From IMG/VR virus record IMGVR_UViG_3300042448_003117, positions 1 to 44,360 of that record: 44,360 bases of DNA; one strand, given 5' to 3'. The position numbers and the translations under genes were made by a program. This document shows, one piece after another, positions 8,743-16,609 of the stretch (position 1 is the first letter of the stretch; the number at the start of each line of letters is the position of its first letter). Below the pieces are notes generated by a model that was not told the origin of the DNA, did no database searches, and was given only the letters and a program-made list of their open reading frames with translations. This DNA comes from a virus.

Positions 8743-9372
8743 TCAGGGCGGGTACAACTGCCCATGAGGCGCTGCTTGCAAATTACCGTTTATGTCGATC
8801 TCCTTCAGGCAAGGGCCCATGAAAGTGTAGATACGCAGACATGGAAATCGTTTGCATGTCGCCGCTAGGCGCTCCCATTGCGCTTCAATCGCTGTAGGTT
8901 CCGCGAACGCATTTTCACCAGTGCTGGCGACAAATAGTCCGCGGATTTCGTACTCCTTGATTCCCCACTCGTTGTAAGCGGCGAGAGGTCCATACAGCAC
9001 CCCACGGCGCTCCATACTGGAACAGAGGTTGGCATAAGTGACTGGCTTCGGGGGGAAGTATCTCGCCCCATCAGATTGCAGTAGAGATCCCGCGTCGAAA
9101 TCACTTACAGCAAGCACAGACTCGTCGGTTAAAGGTCGCAGAATGAGACCAATCATGCCGGTCGCATTCCTCTTGTCAGAATGAGGACCAAATGAATCGC
9201 GTGGTTGTACAACAGAGCAAGATAGTTCAAGTTTATTGTCATTGATTACCGTGTATAAAGACAAAGGATAAGAGATTTGCTTTCCCGAAAGCAGTGGAAC
9301 GCTGGCAAAATGCACAATAAGGGCGTTTCTTTTATCAAGAAAAAATCGAACGCATTTTCTATCGATCGCCAT
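8743..9372 (-). CDS. Hypothetical protein beside the RES-domain gene
   Basis: A 209-aa protein that I do not recognise. The chosen ATG (9372) has GGAG about 10 nt upstream; an in-frame ATG at 9387 would add five residues. No membrane segment, signal peptide or obvious catalytic motif is visible. The sequence looks like a mixed alpha/beta soluble protein with several cysteines. Its base composition is clearly A/T-richer than the flanking tail genes, and it lies with the RES gene between two genes that are normally adjacent (tail tube and tail chaperone), so it is probably an acquired accessory gene. A partner, antitoxin or immunity role toward the RES protein is only a guess from the neighbourhood. 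Confidence 0.6.
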   Translation of the reverse strand: MAIDRKCVRFFLDKRNALIVHFASVPLLSGKQISYPLSLYTVINDNKLELSCSVVQPRDSFGPHSDKRNATGMIGLILRPLTDESVLAVSDFDAGSLLQSDGARYFPPKPVTYANLCSSMERRGVLYGPLAAYNEWGIKEYEIRGLFVASTGENAFAEPTAIEAQWERLAATCKRFPCLRIYTFMGPCLKEIDINGNLQAAPHGQLYPP

Positions 9373-9497
9373 TTCGCTGATCTCCATTCTTAACCATTAT
9401 TTCTTCGGTGTCAGCTTGGATGTCAACTCACTGGTCAAAAACGGTTGGCCATGGCAGTGCCGCTGGCGATCAGGGGAGACGCGCTTCTGCTCGGTTA

Positions 9498-9525
9498 TGT
9501 CTCGAAAGCCGCTTTACGCGAGACA
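9498..9525 (-). terminator. Possible hairpin between RES gene and neighbour
   Basis: TGTCTCG (9498-9504) and CGAGACA (9519-9525) form a 7-bp stem, with further AAAG/CTTT pairing inside the loop. It sits in the 258-bp gap downstream of the RES gene and upstream of the next gene. No long T tract follows on either strand, so it may equally be an operator or an incidental fold. Confidence 0.3.
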
Positions 9526-9630
9526 AGCCCGTTGTTCTACAAGTCGCAGCCAATGCCGCCGCAACGGTTAAGTTTCTTCTGATGGGAGCACGTAACACAG
9601 GGTGCTTCAGGTGATCTGCTTAGCGGTCGA

Positions 9631-10509
9631 CTACCTCCACTCTACGTGGCTGTTCTGCGAGGGTGTGCCAGTCTCCCAGCGAAAGCGCCCATCTACGAAA
9701 ATCCCATCCGCATGAGCCATGTATTCGAGCGCGAACATTCCAAATCCGAGTACCTCGCGCACTCGGACGACAGAGCTGGAAACTACGTGCCACCGTTCAG
9801 AGAAGGCGGCTGGCCTGATCGCGACGTTTCGTCCGCCCTTCTGTTTCACACTGAGGTATAATATCCCGTCTGGCGTAGCAGCCTTGGCGAACAGGCACTC
9901 TGCCAACAAGCCGGTCATGTCATGTTGACCGGGCTTGGAAAACTCGTCGTCTAACCAGGCGTCGACATACACGATTCCTTCCGCTGAGCCCCGGCTACTC
10001 GCGTTTAGTAGTCCGTCGATGATCCGCGCTCGTTCGGTGCTGCCCGTTAGGGATATGCCCGTTCTCTGGACATGAAACAGTTCTCCCAGTGGGATCAGGC
10101 GCGCCCGCGTGTCTGCCTGAATCCGAACGCCGACAAGCTGAAACATTTCTTCCCGCCTGGCATCGCACTCAGCCAGCGCTGTGTCACGCTTTGCGGCGAC
10201 GTACAGCATTGGTGTACCGTGCCGATGCGCGCGGCCTTGACCCGACGCCATTGGCGGCCAAAGCATTTCACGCTCGTGCGTGTAAGGCGTCTCACCTTCC
10301 ATTCGCCTGGCCCGCCAAAAGGTCTGCCCCGCTTCATATTCGTAGTTCAGAACCGGCTGATGCTCGAGGAGGCGCGCGGTGGCCATCGCCCTCGCTTCGT
10401 CGTCCTGTGCCGCCCGAAGGGTCTCCAGAACCGCACAGCAAGCGGCGGGCGGCATCTGAGGAAAGCGATCGGTGAGCCTCGGGGGCGTCGGGGGGGTAAC
10501 AATGCTCAT
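9631..10509 (-). CDS. RES-domain protein, putative NAD+-consuming toxin
   Basis: A 292-aa protein from the ATG at 10509 (an upstream GTG at 10608 is in frame but unlikely). It carries the three residues that name the RES domain, in order: Arg in 'TFWRARRM' (about residue 66), Glu in 'ALAECDARREE' (about 114), and Ser in 'GILYLSVKQKGGRNVAI' (about 220), the last matching the family's 'GIxYPS...GGxN' motif. Characterised RES toxins (for example Xre-RES systems) degrade or phosphorolyse NAD+ and are usually paired with a DUF2384-type antitoxin. No such antitoxin is adjacent here; the neighbour is an unrelated 209-aa protein. It is inserted between tail tube and tail chaperone, so it is probably a moron. 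A roughly 60-residue N-terminal extension precedes the RES domain. Confidence 0.75.
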   Translation of the reverse strand: MSIVTPPTPPRLTDRFPQMPPAACCAVLETLRAAQDDEARAMATARLLEHQPVLNYEYEAGQTFWRARRMEGETPYTHEREMLWPPMASGQGRAHRHGTPMLYVAAKRDTALAECDARREEMFQLVGVRIQADTRARLIPLGELFHVQRTGISLTGSTERARIIDGLLNASSRGSAEGIVYVDAWLDDEFSKPGQHDMTGLLAECLFAKAATPDGILYLSVKQKGGRNVAIRPAAFSERWHVVSSSVVRVREVLGFGMFALEYMAHADGIFVDGRFRWETGTPSQNSHVEWR

Positions 10510-10656
10510 AGCTACAGTTTGGTGGCGCAAGGGTCGCGCGTCGAGGTGCCTCTTAGCGGCGTCCGGAAGGCCCAGGATCACGCCAGGACGGCCGGCTGGA
10601 GAACCCACGGAGCCAGGTTTCTACCTCACACAAGGTCGAATCGCCCTCCACTGGAC

Positions 10657-11613
10657 TCACCCATACTCCGCCCCCGCCTGCTGGTTCCTGAGCACCACCG
10701 TCATCATCCGCCCCGCCGTCGCATTGAACGCCGCCCTGAAATCAAAGCTCGCCTCCACCCCCGCCGGTCCTTCGATCGGCGTCTTGGCCAGCGCCAGATA
10801 AACCTCATGCAGCGTGATCGTCAGGCTGCGATTGGCATCCATCGTGAAGGCCATGGCGAATTCCGCTGGCGTGCCGCCCTGCGCCTGCGCTAGCAGCACC
10901 GTATTCTCAAACCGTACCGTGATTTGTCCGGTGCAGCGTGCAATGCCGGGATCCACACCTTCCACCTTCCGGTCAGCGCGGATGGTGCGTACCGTCTCCA
11001 TCCCATTCGAAAAACTGATCCGCGCGCCAGTCACTTGCGCAAGCGCTGCACCAGCGCGGGTGATGGAACCCTGCGCCTTATTGAAGGCCGCAAAAACCGC
11101 GCCGCTTGGCGTACCGCCGGAACTCGCCGCACCGCGGAGTGAGCCCTGGCCCAGCAGCCCAATCGTCGCGCTGGCAGCACCGGTCGGCGTGAAGTCCATC
11201 TCCAGCGTATCAGCTCGCACGCCTGTACACACATCGAAATTTGGCACATCCGGATAGCCGATTTCAATACTGTTGGAAGGCAGTGCCGCTAGGCCCGAGC
11301 CAAAGCTATGGATGAAGTTCGGGCTCGTGCCGCTCGTGGTCGGCGGGCCGAATAGCAGCCGCAGCCAATGCCCGAAATTGATCAGGTCAATCGGCACCAC
11401 CGCCTGGCCTGCCACCGTGACCGTATCCAATAGCGGCGCGCCCGTATCGCGATTGCCGCCAATGCCAATCACATCCGCATCCAGCAGCGGCTGCTCCGCG
11501 CCCAGATTGCACGACAGAAAAGGCATGCGCCGCCAATTACCGCTTGGCGCGGTGCCATAGCTGGCCTCGGGAATCATCAGCAGGCGCGCATTCGCGCCAA
11601 TGGCACGGGGCAT
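10657..11613 (-). CDS. Major tail tube protein
   Basis: A 318-aa protein, with AGGAG 7-8 nt before the ATG. Sequence features fit the alphaproteobacterial tail-tube family: 'LLMIPEASYGTAPSGNWRRMPF', then a beta-rich core with 'SIEIGYPDVPNFDVCTGVRADTLEMDF' and a C-terminal 'SFDFRAAFNATAGRMMTVVLRN'. It polymerises into the tail tube that connects the portal end to the tip. It follows the tail-terminator-like gene. In lambda-type order the next gene should be the chaperone G, but here the RES pair intervenes. Confidence 0.88.
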   Translation of the reverse strand: MPRAIGANARLLMIPEASYGTAPSGNWRRMPFLSCNLGAEQPLLDADVIGIGGNRDTGAPLLDTVTVAGQAVVPIDLINFGHWLRLLFGPPTTSGTSPNFIHSFGSGLAALPSNSIEIGYPDVPNFDVCTGVRADTLEMDFTPTGAASATIGLLGQGSLRGAASSGGTPSGAVFAAFNKAQGSITRAGAALAQVTGARISFSNGMETVRTIRADRKVEGVDPGIARCTGQITVRFENTVLLAQAQGGTPAEFAMAFTMDANRSLTITLHEVYLALAKTPIEGPAGVEASFDFRAAFNATAGRMMTVVLRNQQAGAEYG

Positions 11614-11634
11614 GGGGTTTCTCCTGGAGGGCGA

Positions 11635-12063
11635 TCAGGCCAGCGGTGATCCGGTGGCAGTAAAGAACAAGGCAACAGGCAGGCTCGCGGCACGCGCGCT
11701 GGCCGCGCCTTCGAATTCAACATCTTCGATATCTGTGCTGCCGGGCTGGGCCCATTCCACCGCGCCACCCAGCATGGGATCGGCGGTGACGGCGGCGGCG
11801 ATGGCGACCAGCAGCGAATCCAGTAGCGCATTATCCGCTGCCAGCACTTCGATTTCCGCGCGGTGTTCGATAGCAAAGGCAAGCGGCGAGAGGATGGGCG
11901 TTTCTGCGACACTCTCCCCATCACGCAGCACCACCAGCCCACCCGAAGGCAGGCGCTGCGGCACGGTTTCATTGCGGCGTATCACGGGCGCCGGGTTGCG
12001 CGCGGCCAGGCTGGCGTTCAGGCGCGCGAACAGGGCGGTCAGGGCGGCTTCACGCAGGCTCAT
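11635..12063 (-). CDS. Tail terminator-like / minor tail protein
   Basis: A 142-aa soluble protein that starts at an ATG overlapping the stop of the preceding gene. It fits the small alpha/beta gpU-like tail completion proteins: an N-terminal helix 'LREAALTALFARLNASL', a beta pair 'PSGGLVVLRDG' and a C-terminal beta region. It lies exactly between the connector-type gene and tail tube, where the tail terminator is expected. Function is inferred largely from length and position; sequence identity to lambda gpU is not obvious. Confidence 0.6.
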   Translation of the reverse strand: MSLREAALTALFARLNASLAARNPAPVIRRNETVPQRLPSGGLVVLRDGESVAETPILSPLAFAIEHRAEIEVLAADNALLDSLLVAIAAAVTADPMLGGAVEWAQPGSTDIEDVEFEGAASARAASLPVALFFTATGSPLA

Positions 12064-12788
12064 CGCGGCCTCCCTGCCTCGGCGGCCCAGGCCGCCACAA
12101 AACGCCCGGGCAGGCGGCGCAGACCACGCTCCGCCGCGCCCTTTACGTCAAGCCGCTTGGTGAGCTTCACCTGCGGCAGCAGCAGAAACATCGGCACCAT
12201 GCCGCGCGCGAGTAGACCGCGCGCCCAGGCCTCTCGGCCCCGGCGATGGGCGGTGCCGATTTCTGCCACACCCCCGGCAATCAACCGCAGGCGTTGGCGC
12301 CGCCGCCCGGCCTGTTCCCCGGCGCGGAGTGGCAGGCACCAGACAAAGCCGCGCCCTGATTTGAAGGGCCGCAGAAACGCCTGGCCCGAGGCCACCATCT
12401 GCGCTGGCGTCACGCGCATGCCTTTCTCGCCCCGCCCGCGCCTGCCACGCGCGGCGTTAAAGCCGGTGGGGATAGCGAGGAATTTGCGCCCACCCTTGGC
12501 GCGGATCAGCGCGCCGCGCTCAAAGGCATCAATCACCTTGGGGACCTTGGTGAATACCAACCCGGCAGGCCGGAGAGATTGGCCCGTCCGAGGAAAAACC
12601 ATCGACCGCCAAGCATTGGCGATACCGCGCGCATTGCCGGCAAAGGCGGTGGTGACCTGCTGGCGGAGTTCGGCTTTGACCTCGGCGGTCTCGGTGCGGA
12701 TCGCAGCCATGGCGGCGCGTTCGCCCGCGCGCAATTCTTCGGCGAGCATCTTGCGAAGATCGCCGACCAGCTGCGCGCCAAGCCTCAT
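12060..12788 (-). CDS. Head-tail connector / minor tail component, DUF6441-type
   Basis: A 242-aa basic protein. The N-terminal half is helical ('LRKMLAEELRAGERAAMAAIRTETAEVKAELR'), followed by 'GNARGIANAWRSMVFPRTG' and an Arg/Lys-rich middle. The overall pattern matches the DUF6441 / HK97 gp10-like proteins that precede tail-terminator genes in alphaproteobacterial phages. Their role is in head-tail joining or tail completion. Both ends of the gene are tightly packed: 9 nt after the upstream gene and an overlap with the downstream ATG. The DUF assignment is from memory and should be confirmed by profile search. Confidence 0.65.
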   Translation of the reverse strand: MRLGAQLVGDLRKMLAEELRAGERAAMAAIRTETAEVKAELRQQVTTAFAGNARGIANAWRSMVFPRTGQSLRPAGLVFTKVPKVIDAFERGALIRAKGGRKFLAIPTGFNAARGRRGRGEKGMRVTPAQMVASGQAFLRPFKSGRGFVWCLPLRAGEQAGRRRQRLRLIAGGVAEIGTAHRRGREAWARGLLARGMVPMFLLLPQVKLTKRLDVKGAAERGLRRLPGRFVAAWAAEAGRPR

Positions 12789-12797
12789 GCTGCGTGC

Positions 12798-13106
12798 CTA
12801 TCGTTGGCAAAAGACGCGCCAGGCGGTGCCGGTGGCGTCGCGTTCGGCGTGGCGGACGGTGAGCACTCCGTTGCCAATCGAAAAACTATCGCCCGATGCG
12901 ATATCAGGCAGGGTGGCGATGGCGAGTGAGAGAATATCGCTGGCCGAAATTACCTCTGTGCCAAAAGCATCCGCCATGCGGTCGGGCGAGGAACGCAGCA
13001 CGCGCAGGCTGACCGGCGCGCCCGTGCCGCCCTGGCGATACTGCGCATCCACGCCAAGATGCGCATCAGCGATCAGGCTGGCCATGGCGGTATCGAAGGC
13101 GCTCAT
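12798..13106 (-). CDS. Head-tail attachment protein, gpFII-like
   Basis: A 102-aa protein. The pattern 'FDTAMASLIADAHLGVDAQYRQGGTGAPVSLRVLRSSPDR', followed by short beta strands and a C-terminal 'GTAWRVFC', matches the gpFII/head-tail stopper family that caps the portal and docks the tail. It overlaps the holin gene's stop by 4 nt. Its position downstream of decoration and lysis genes and upstream of the connector/tail genes is standard apart from the lysis genes placed in between. Confidence 0.65.
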   Translation of the reverse strand: MSAFDTAMASLIADAHLGVDAQYRQGGTGAPVSLRVLRSSPDRMADAFGTEVISASDILSLAIATLPDIASGDSFSIGNGVLTVRHAERDATGTAWRVFCQR

Positions 13107-13492
13107 CGCCTCAGCACCTCGACAATGCGCGGCAGTGTCTTTTCGGCGGAACGGCCAATGACATAGCCGCCGAGGCCGATCTCCACGATGTTCCAGAGCT
13201 TCAGCGCCTCGGCCTCACTTATCCCCGGCGCGGACCAGCCAAGCCAACGTGCGACGATCAACAAACCGAAGGTCAGCATCAGGATTGGCCGCCAGCAGGC
13301 GGCGAGCCAATGTTCCGATTGGGCCTCGGTCTTGATGATATCGGCGGCGGCTTTCTCCAATTCGCCCGCGCGCGCGAGGAGGGCAGCATTCAGTTCCGCC
13401 TCGGCACGCTGCCGCGCCTCGGCATCGGGGAATAGGCGTTTCAGCGCATCGCCCAGGATCGGTACCAGCGCGGGCAGCAAAGCGCCGATCAT
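13103..13492 (-). CDS. Holin, GTA-type three-transmembrane family
   Basis: A 129-aa protein starting at the ATG that overlaps the endolysin stop (an upstream in-frame start would add an Arg-rich tail and is rejected). N-terminal hydrophobic segment 'IGALLPALVPILGDAL', a charged helix with 'EAELNAALLARAGELEK', then the family signature 'SEHWLAACWRPILMLTFGLLIVARWLGW' and a third hydrophobic stretch 'LWNIVEIGLGGYVIGRSAEK'. This is the GTA_holin_3TM (PF11351) pattern. It permeabilises the inner membrane so that the endolysin can reach peptidoglycan. It forms a two-gene lysis unit with the preceding M15 peptidase, unusually embedded in the head-tail connector region. Confidence 0.85.
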   Translation of the reverse strand: MIGALLPALVPILGDALKRLFPDAEARQRAEAELNAALLARAGELEKAAADIIKTEAQSEHWLAACWRPILMLTFGLLIVARWLGWSAPGISEAEALKLWNIVEIGLGGYVIGRSAEKTLPRIVEVLRR

Positions 13493-13893
13493 GGGTATTT
13501 CCCCCGATCCAATTCGAAATGCGGCCCATCGGGAAAGCCTGGCCAATCGCCGCCCCAGATGATGGGCACGCCGCATTGCCGCGCGGCGGCTTTCACGGCG
13601 CTGGCGAGTTGTGCGTACAAAGGCCAGTCCCAACGGATTTCGCCATTCTCCGGCACGCCATCTCCATCATCGAGCCAATAGCCAAGATCAACCGCATGGC
13701 CTGTGAGGTGACGGCTGTTCATGGTGCGCGATGCACCAAGCGCGACAAGCTTTGCCTGGCGCTCGCGGGAGCGCAGCCCTTCCAGCACGATGAAGGGCGC
13801 GGCCTTACGCGCCTCGATCACCACACGCACCAGATGGGGATGCACGCCTTGCATGCGTTCGTGATCGCGCGCCAGCAGGTTCGTCATGCTCAC
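13489..13893 (-). CDS. Endolysin, M15-family D,D/L,D-peptidase (VanY-like)
   Basis: A 134-aa (GTG start at 13893, overlapping GTGA) or 132-aa (ATG at 13887) protein. It has the M15 zinc-peptidase motifs SRHLTGHAVDL (His and Asp ligands) and GPHFELD (third ligand His), plus the substrate-side 'LEGLRSRERQAKL'. It cleaves peptide cross-links of peptidoglycan and acts as phage lysin. There is no signal peptide, so export depends on the holin encoded next to it with a stop/start overlap. It follows the capsid decoration gene, an unusual but known arrangement in alphaproteobacterial siphophages and gene-transfer-agent-like loci. Confidence 0.88.
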   Translation of the reverse strand: MSMTNLLARDHERMQGVHPHLVRVVIEARKAAPFIVLEGLRSRERQAKLVALGASRTMNSRHLTGHAVDLGYWLDDGDGVPENGEIRWDWPLYAQLASAVKAAARQCGVPIIWGGDWPGFPDGPHFELDRGKYP

Positions 13894-14237
13894 GCCCCCG
13901 CCGCCGGAACGCGGTTGAGCCAGACGCGCACCGTGGCATCGGCAGCCAGCGCGGCCTGGGTGGAGATGCCCACCTGGAAATTACCAGCGGCGGTCGCGGT
14001 AATGCGGCGGTTGGTATTGTCCCAGAACACCCGCACACCGGCGCCGATGGCCAGCGCCGGTTCCTTGGTGAGGTCGAACACGCCCGTGGTCCCGGCCTCG
14101 ATCATGGCGTTCTGCACGCCGTCCACGGCCGCGACGCCGAACAAGGCGCCGACCAAGACGCCCTGGCCGGCGGAAACGCCGGTCGCATAGGGCACGGCAA
14201 TCGCCAGGCTATTGCCCGGCTGGATGAAGTTACGCAT
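13890..14237 (-). CDS. Capsid decoration / DUF2190-like protein
   Basis: A 115-aa protein with AGGAG 10 nt before its ATG. 'FIQPGNSLAIAVPYATGVSAGQGVLVGALFGVAAVDG' and 'VFDLTKEPALAIGAGVRVFWDN' fit the DUF2190 family of small beta-barrel capsid cement proteins, which follow major capsid genes. It stabilises the expanded head. The gene sits 81 nt after the capsid fusion gene, and that gap contains a strong hairpin. Its stop overlaps the endolysin start. Confidence 0.8.
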   Translation of the reverse strand: MRNFIQPGNSLAIAVPYATGVSAGQGVLVGALFGVAAVDGVQNAMIEAGTTGVFDLTKEPALAIGAGVRVFWDNTNRRITATAAGNFQVGISTQAALAADATVRVWLNRVPAAGA

Positions 14238-14256
14238 GGAAGGGTTCTCCTGAAAC

Positions 14257-14286
14257 GCAACAGGCGCCCCGAAGGACGCCCGTTGC
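14257..14286 (-). terminator. Hairpin between capsid and decoration genes
   Basis: GCAAC at 14257-14261 pairs with GTTGC at 14282-14286, and inside it GGCG pairs with CGCC and CC with GG around a GAA loop. The result is an imperfect but strong stem-loop in the 81-nt gap after the capsid gene. No long T run follows on the minus strand, so it is more likely a partial terminator or an mRNA-stabilising end that sets the capsid:downstream ratio. Confidence 0.45.
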
Positions 14287-14318
14287 GAAATTGCGATGAT
14301 GAAAGGGGTTGGGAGTGA

Positions 14319-16367
14319 TCAGGCGCCCGGATTGAACCAGGCCCCGCGCCAATCAATGGCGCCGACGCCGAAGTCGAAGATCACGCTGACCTCAACCCCA
14401 TCCACGCCCGAGACCGGGCCTGTGGTGACTTGCGGCCCCTCTGCGCCATTCAGATAGCCATAGACATAGACCGGCGCCGTCGGCGGATCGGCAAACAGGT
14501 ACCAGCGATTATTCGGGATCAGCGGTTCGACCAGCGGCTGGACAAAGCCGGCATAGATATTGGCGTGGCTGATCTGTGTGGCGCCAACACTCACCGTCAA
14601 TTGCCGCGCGGGCAATTCGAGGCTTGGGCCCACCAGCAGCTTCATGGCATTGCCGACGGAAATCGGCAGGCCGTCCAGCGTCTTTTGCCGCAGGATCGCA
14701 GCGCGACCATTGGCAAGGTTGTTGATGTCCAGCGCACTGCCCGCCGCCGCCTTATTCAATCGCGCGGCCGCCGTGCCAAAGACCGCAGCCGGGCCGTTCG
14801 TCAGTGTCGGACCATCGCCATTGGCCTGATTGAGTAGCGCATAGGCGGTGGCATTCTCGAAATCCGCCACGCGGCGGCCAATCGCTGCGGCGAAATCCGT
14901 GAAGGCGCCAAGGTCGTCATTCACCAGCATCGGCCGCGTGACGCGGATGCGCCGCGCGAAGGTTTGCAGCAGGACGATTTCCTGGCTTTCCGACATGGTG
15001 CCCGCCTGGATTTCACCATTCTCCATCAGCGGCATGAGGGTCGGGAAATCACCAACGCGCAGATGACGGTGCGGCTTGAAGTCGCGGAAATCGCGGCGGA
15101 GGAAGATCTGCCGATAGCTCGGCGCTGCCGGCTGATAGGCCGCGAGTAGCATCTTGTTCGCCGCAGCCGAGAGCAGCAGCGGAAAGTCGGAGGTGGTGTG
15201 AAAGGCACGTTCGGCCAACAGCGTCGGGTTGCGCGGCACATTGCGTTCGCCGCGGACCCGCAGCAATTCGCCGATCATGTCGGAAGGCCGCCAGCCCATA
15301 AATTCGGCGTGGCGCCCGGCACCCTGCGGCTGATAGCCAGGCATGCTGCGCGCGGCGAGCGCTTCCGCCATGGCGTCCAAGATTTCGGATGGCGAGTCAT
15401 GTCCCGGTCCGGTTTCAGGTCGTGCTGGAATGGCAGGCGGTACAGCGCTTTTCACCATGGCGTCGAACAGGGAGCGGCGCGCCTGGTCCGGGTGCCAGCC
15501 ACGCTCGACAGCCTCACGCCGGATATGTGCAGCGGTTTCCGTGCCGACCAGGGCGCGGGCGGCCTCGATGGCGCTATCAATGCCAGAGATACGCTCACGC
15601 TCGGCACGCTGCGCCTCGCTGCGCAGTGCCTCAAGATCAGGCGGTGTTTCCACCGTGGTGGTTGCGGGCGGCGACGCGGCAGGCGGCGCCGAAGGGGCTG
15701 CCGGGGTTTCCGGCGTCGTCTCAGTCATGGGTGGTTCCTCATCAGCCAGGGCAGGTTCAATGGCGAAGGACGGCGCGCCCTGCGGCGCCGCGCCTCGCAC
15801 TTGCGCATCCCGATCCACCGGGATGGGCACGATCGAAATCTCGAAAGGTTCCCAATCTACGGCGCGGTAGATCATCTCGCCGCTCACCGGATCGGGGCGC
15901 TGGTCGTAGCGATGCACGCGATAGCCGATGCTCACCGCGCGCAGCGTGCCATCGGCAATGCGCTGCCAGAGCGGTTCCACATCGGCAGCGGCAGAGAATT
16001 GCAGCCGCGCATGGCCGCGCCCGCCTTCAAGCCTGGCAGCAATCACACGGCCCAACACATCACGCGCATCACTGCTGCGATGGGTATTCAGCACAGGCGC
16101 ATTGCCGGAGCCGAGCTGCGCCATGCGGACCGCATTGGGCGACATATCCAGCTCCTCGGTGATGCCGCCAAGCGAGGGCACGAAGTTCCGCGCCCGCGCG
16201 CCGGTGGACCAAACGACCTCGACCGTGCGAGCGGCGCGATCGACGGTTGCGGGGGCCGTGATGGCACGGCGGGCGGTGATCGATGGCCCATCGGAGGGAA
16301 GTCGATCGGGCAAAGCGGGATCAACCGGCGCGGGATCGCTCCCGCCCGGGTCGGTGGTTTCGGTCAT
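14319..16367 (-). CDS. Prohead protease / major capsid protein fusion
   Basis: A 682-aa protein. Residues of about 30-195 are an HK97-type prohead serine protease: His96 in 'NTHRSSDARDVLGRV', Ser146 in 'LRAVSIGYR', followed by 'EPFEISIVPIPVD'. Residues of about 214-300 form a low-complexity Pro/Ala/Thr and helical scaffold-like (delta) region. The remainder is an HK97-fold major capsid ('FPLLLSAAANKMLLAAYQPAAPSYRQIF', 'MPLMENGEIQAGTMSESQEIVLLQTFARRIRVTRPMLVNDD'). Separate genes in most phages are fused here, a known alphaproteobacterial arrangement. An internal ATG at 15728 with its own ribosome site could yield capsid without protease. The ATG at 16367 has AAGGAA upstream. Confidence 0.9.
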   Translation of the reverse strand: MTETTDPGGSDPAPVDPALPDRLPSDGPSITARRAITAPATVDRAARTVEVVWSTGARARNFVPSLGGITEELDMSPNAVRMAQLGSGNAPVLNTHRSSDARDVLGRVIAARLEGGRGHARLQFSAAADVEPLWQRIADGTLRAVSIGYRVHRYDQRPDPVSGEMIYRAVDWEPFEISIVPIPVDRDAQVRGAAPQGAPSFAIEPALADEEPPMTETTPETPAAPSAPPAASPPATTTVETPPDLEALRSEAQRAERERISGIDSAIEAARALVGTETAAHIRREAVERGWHPDQARRSLFDAMVKSAVPPAIPARPETGPGHDSPSEILDAMAEALAARSMPGYQPQGAGRHAEFMGWRPSDMIGELLRVRGERNVPRNPTLLAERAFHTTSDFPLLLSAAANKMLLAAYQPAAPSYRQIFLRRDFRDFKPHRHLRVGDFPTLMPLMENGEIQAGTMSESQEIVLLQTFARRIRVTRPMLVNDDLGAFTDFAAAIGRRVADFENATAYALLNQANGDGPTLTNGPAAVFGTAAARLNKAAAGSALDINNLANGRAAILRQKTLDGLPISVGNAMKLLVGPSLELPARQLTVSVGATQISHANIYAGFVQPLVEPLIPNNRWYLFADPPTAPVYVYGYLNGAEGPQVTTGPVSGVDGVEVSVIFDFGVGAIDWRGAWFNPGA
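15726..15740 (-). promoter_or_regulatory. Internal ribosome-binding site and start inside the capsid fusion
   Basis: On the minus strand, GAGGAA (15740-15735) lies 6 nt before an in-frame ATG (15728-15726), which is Met214 of the fusion. The peptide starting here begins MTETTPETP, echoing the MTETTDPGG of the full-length N-terminus. Initiation here would give a 469-aa scaffold-capsid product lacking the protease, comparable in logic to the lambda C/Nu3 internal start. Confidence 0.5.
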
Positions 16368-16517
16368 GTGCTATTCCTTGACTATGTAATTTCTCACACT
16401 AGGATCTAGGTGAAAAAAATTTACTTAATTACAGATGCTTGAGGTATTTTTGATTATAACATAAGAATAGATTACATTATTTTAATGTGCTATTTTCGCT
16501 TAAAAAACTATTTCCGC

Positions 16518-16546
16518 TTGACGTGTTTATTCGGATTATCTATTCG
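16518..16546 (+). promoter_or_regulatory. Candidate sigma-70-like promoter of the plus-strand cassette
   Basis: TTGACG (16518-16523) is followed after 17 nt by TATTCG (16541-16546) in a markedly A/T-rich stretch. The -35 is near consensus and the -10 is weak. It points toward the three plus-strand genes and lies about 65 nt before the first start codon. Confidence 0.45.
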
Positions 16547-16553
16547 GTCTTCC

Positions 16554-16586
16554 GGGAATTGTTCCCTAGCGCGATCAAACCGCGCT
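16554..16586 (+). promoter_or_regulatory. Two palindromes downstream of the cassette promoter (possible operator)
   Basis: GGGAATTGTTCCC (16554-16566) is a 5-bp inverted repeat around a 3-nt centre. AGCGCG (16568-16573) pairs with CGCGCT (16581-16586). Both lie between the candidate promoter and the first gene, where a repressor or leader structure would act. The cassette's own 337-aa protein has a ribbon-helix-helix-like N-terminus and is an obvious, untested candidate binder. Confidence 0.4.
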
Positions 16587-16609
16587 CCACCTTGATAGGA
16601 GTTCCTCTG

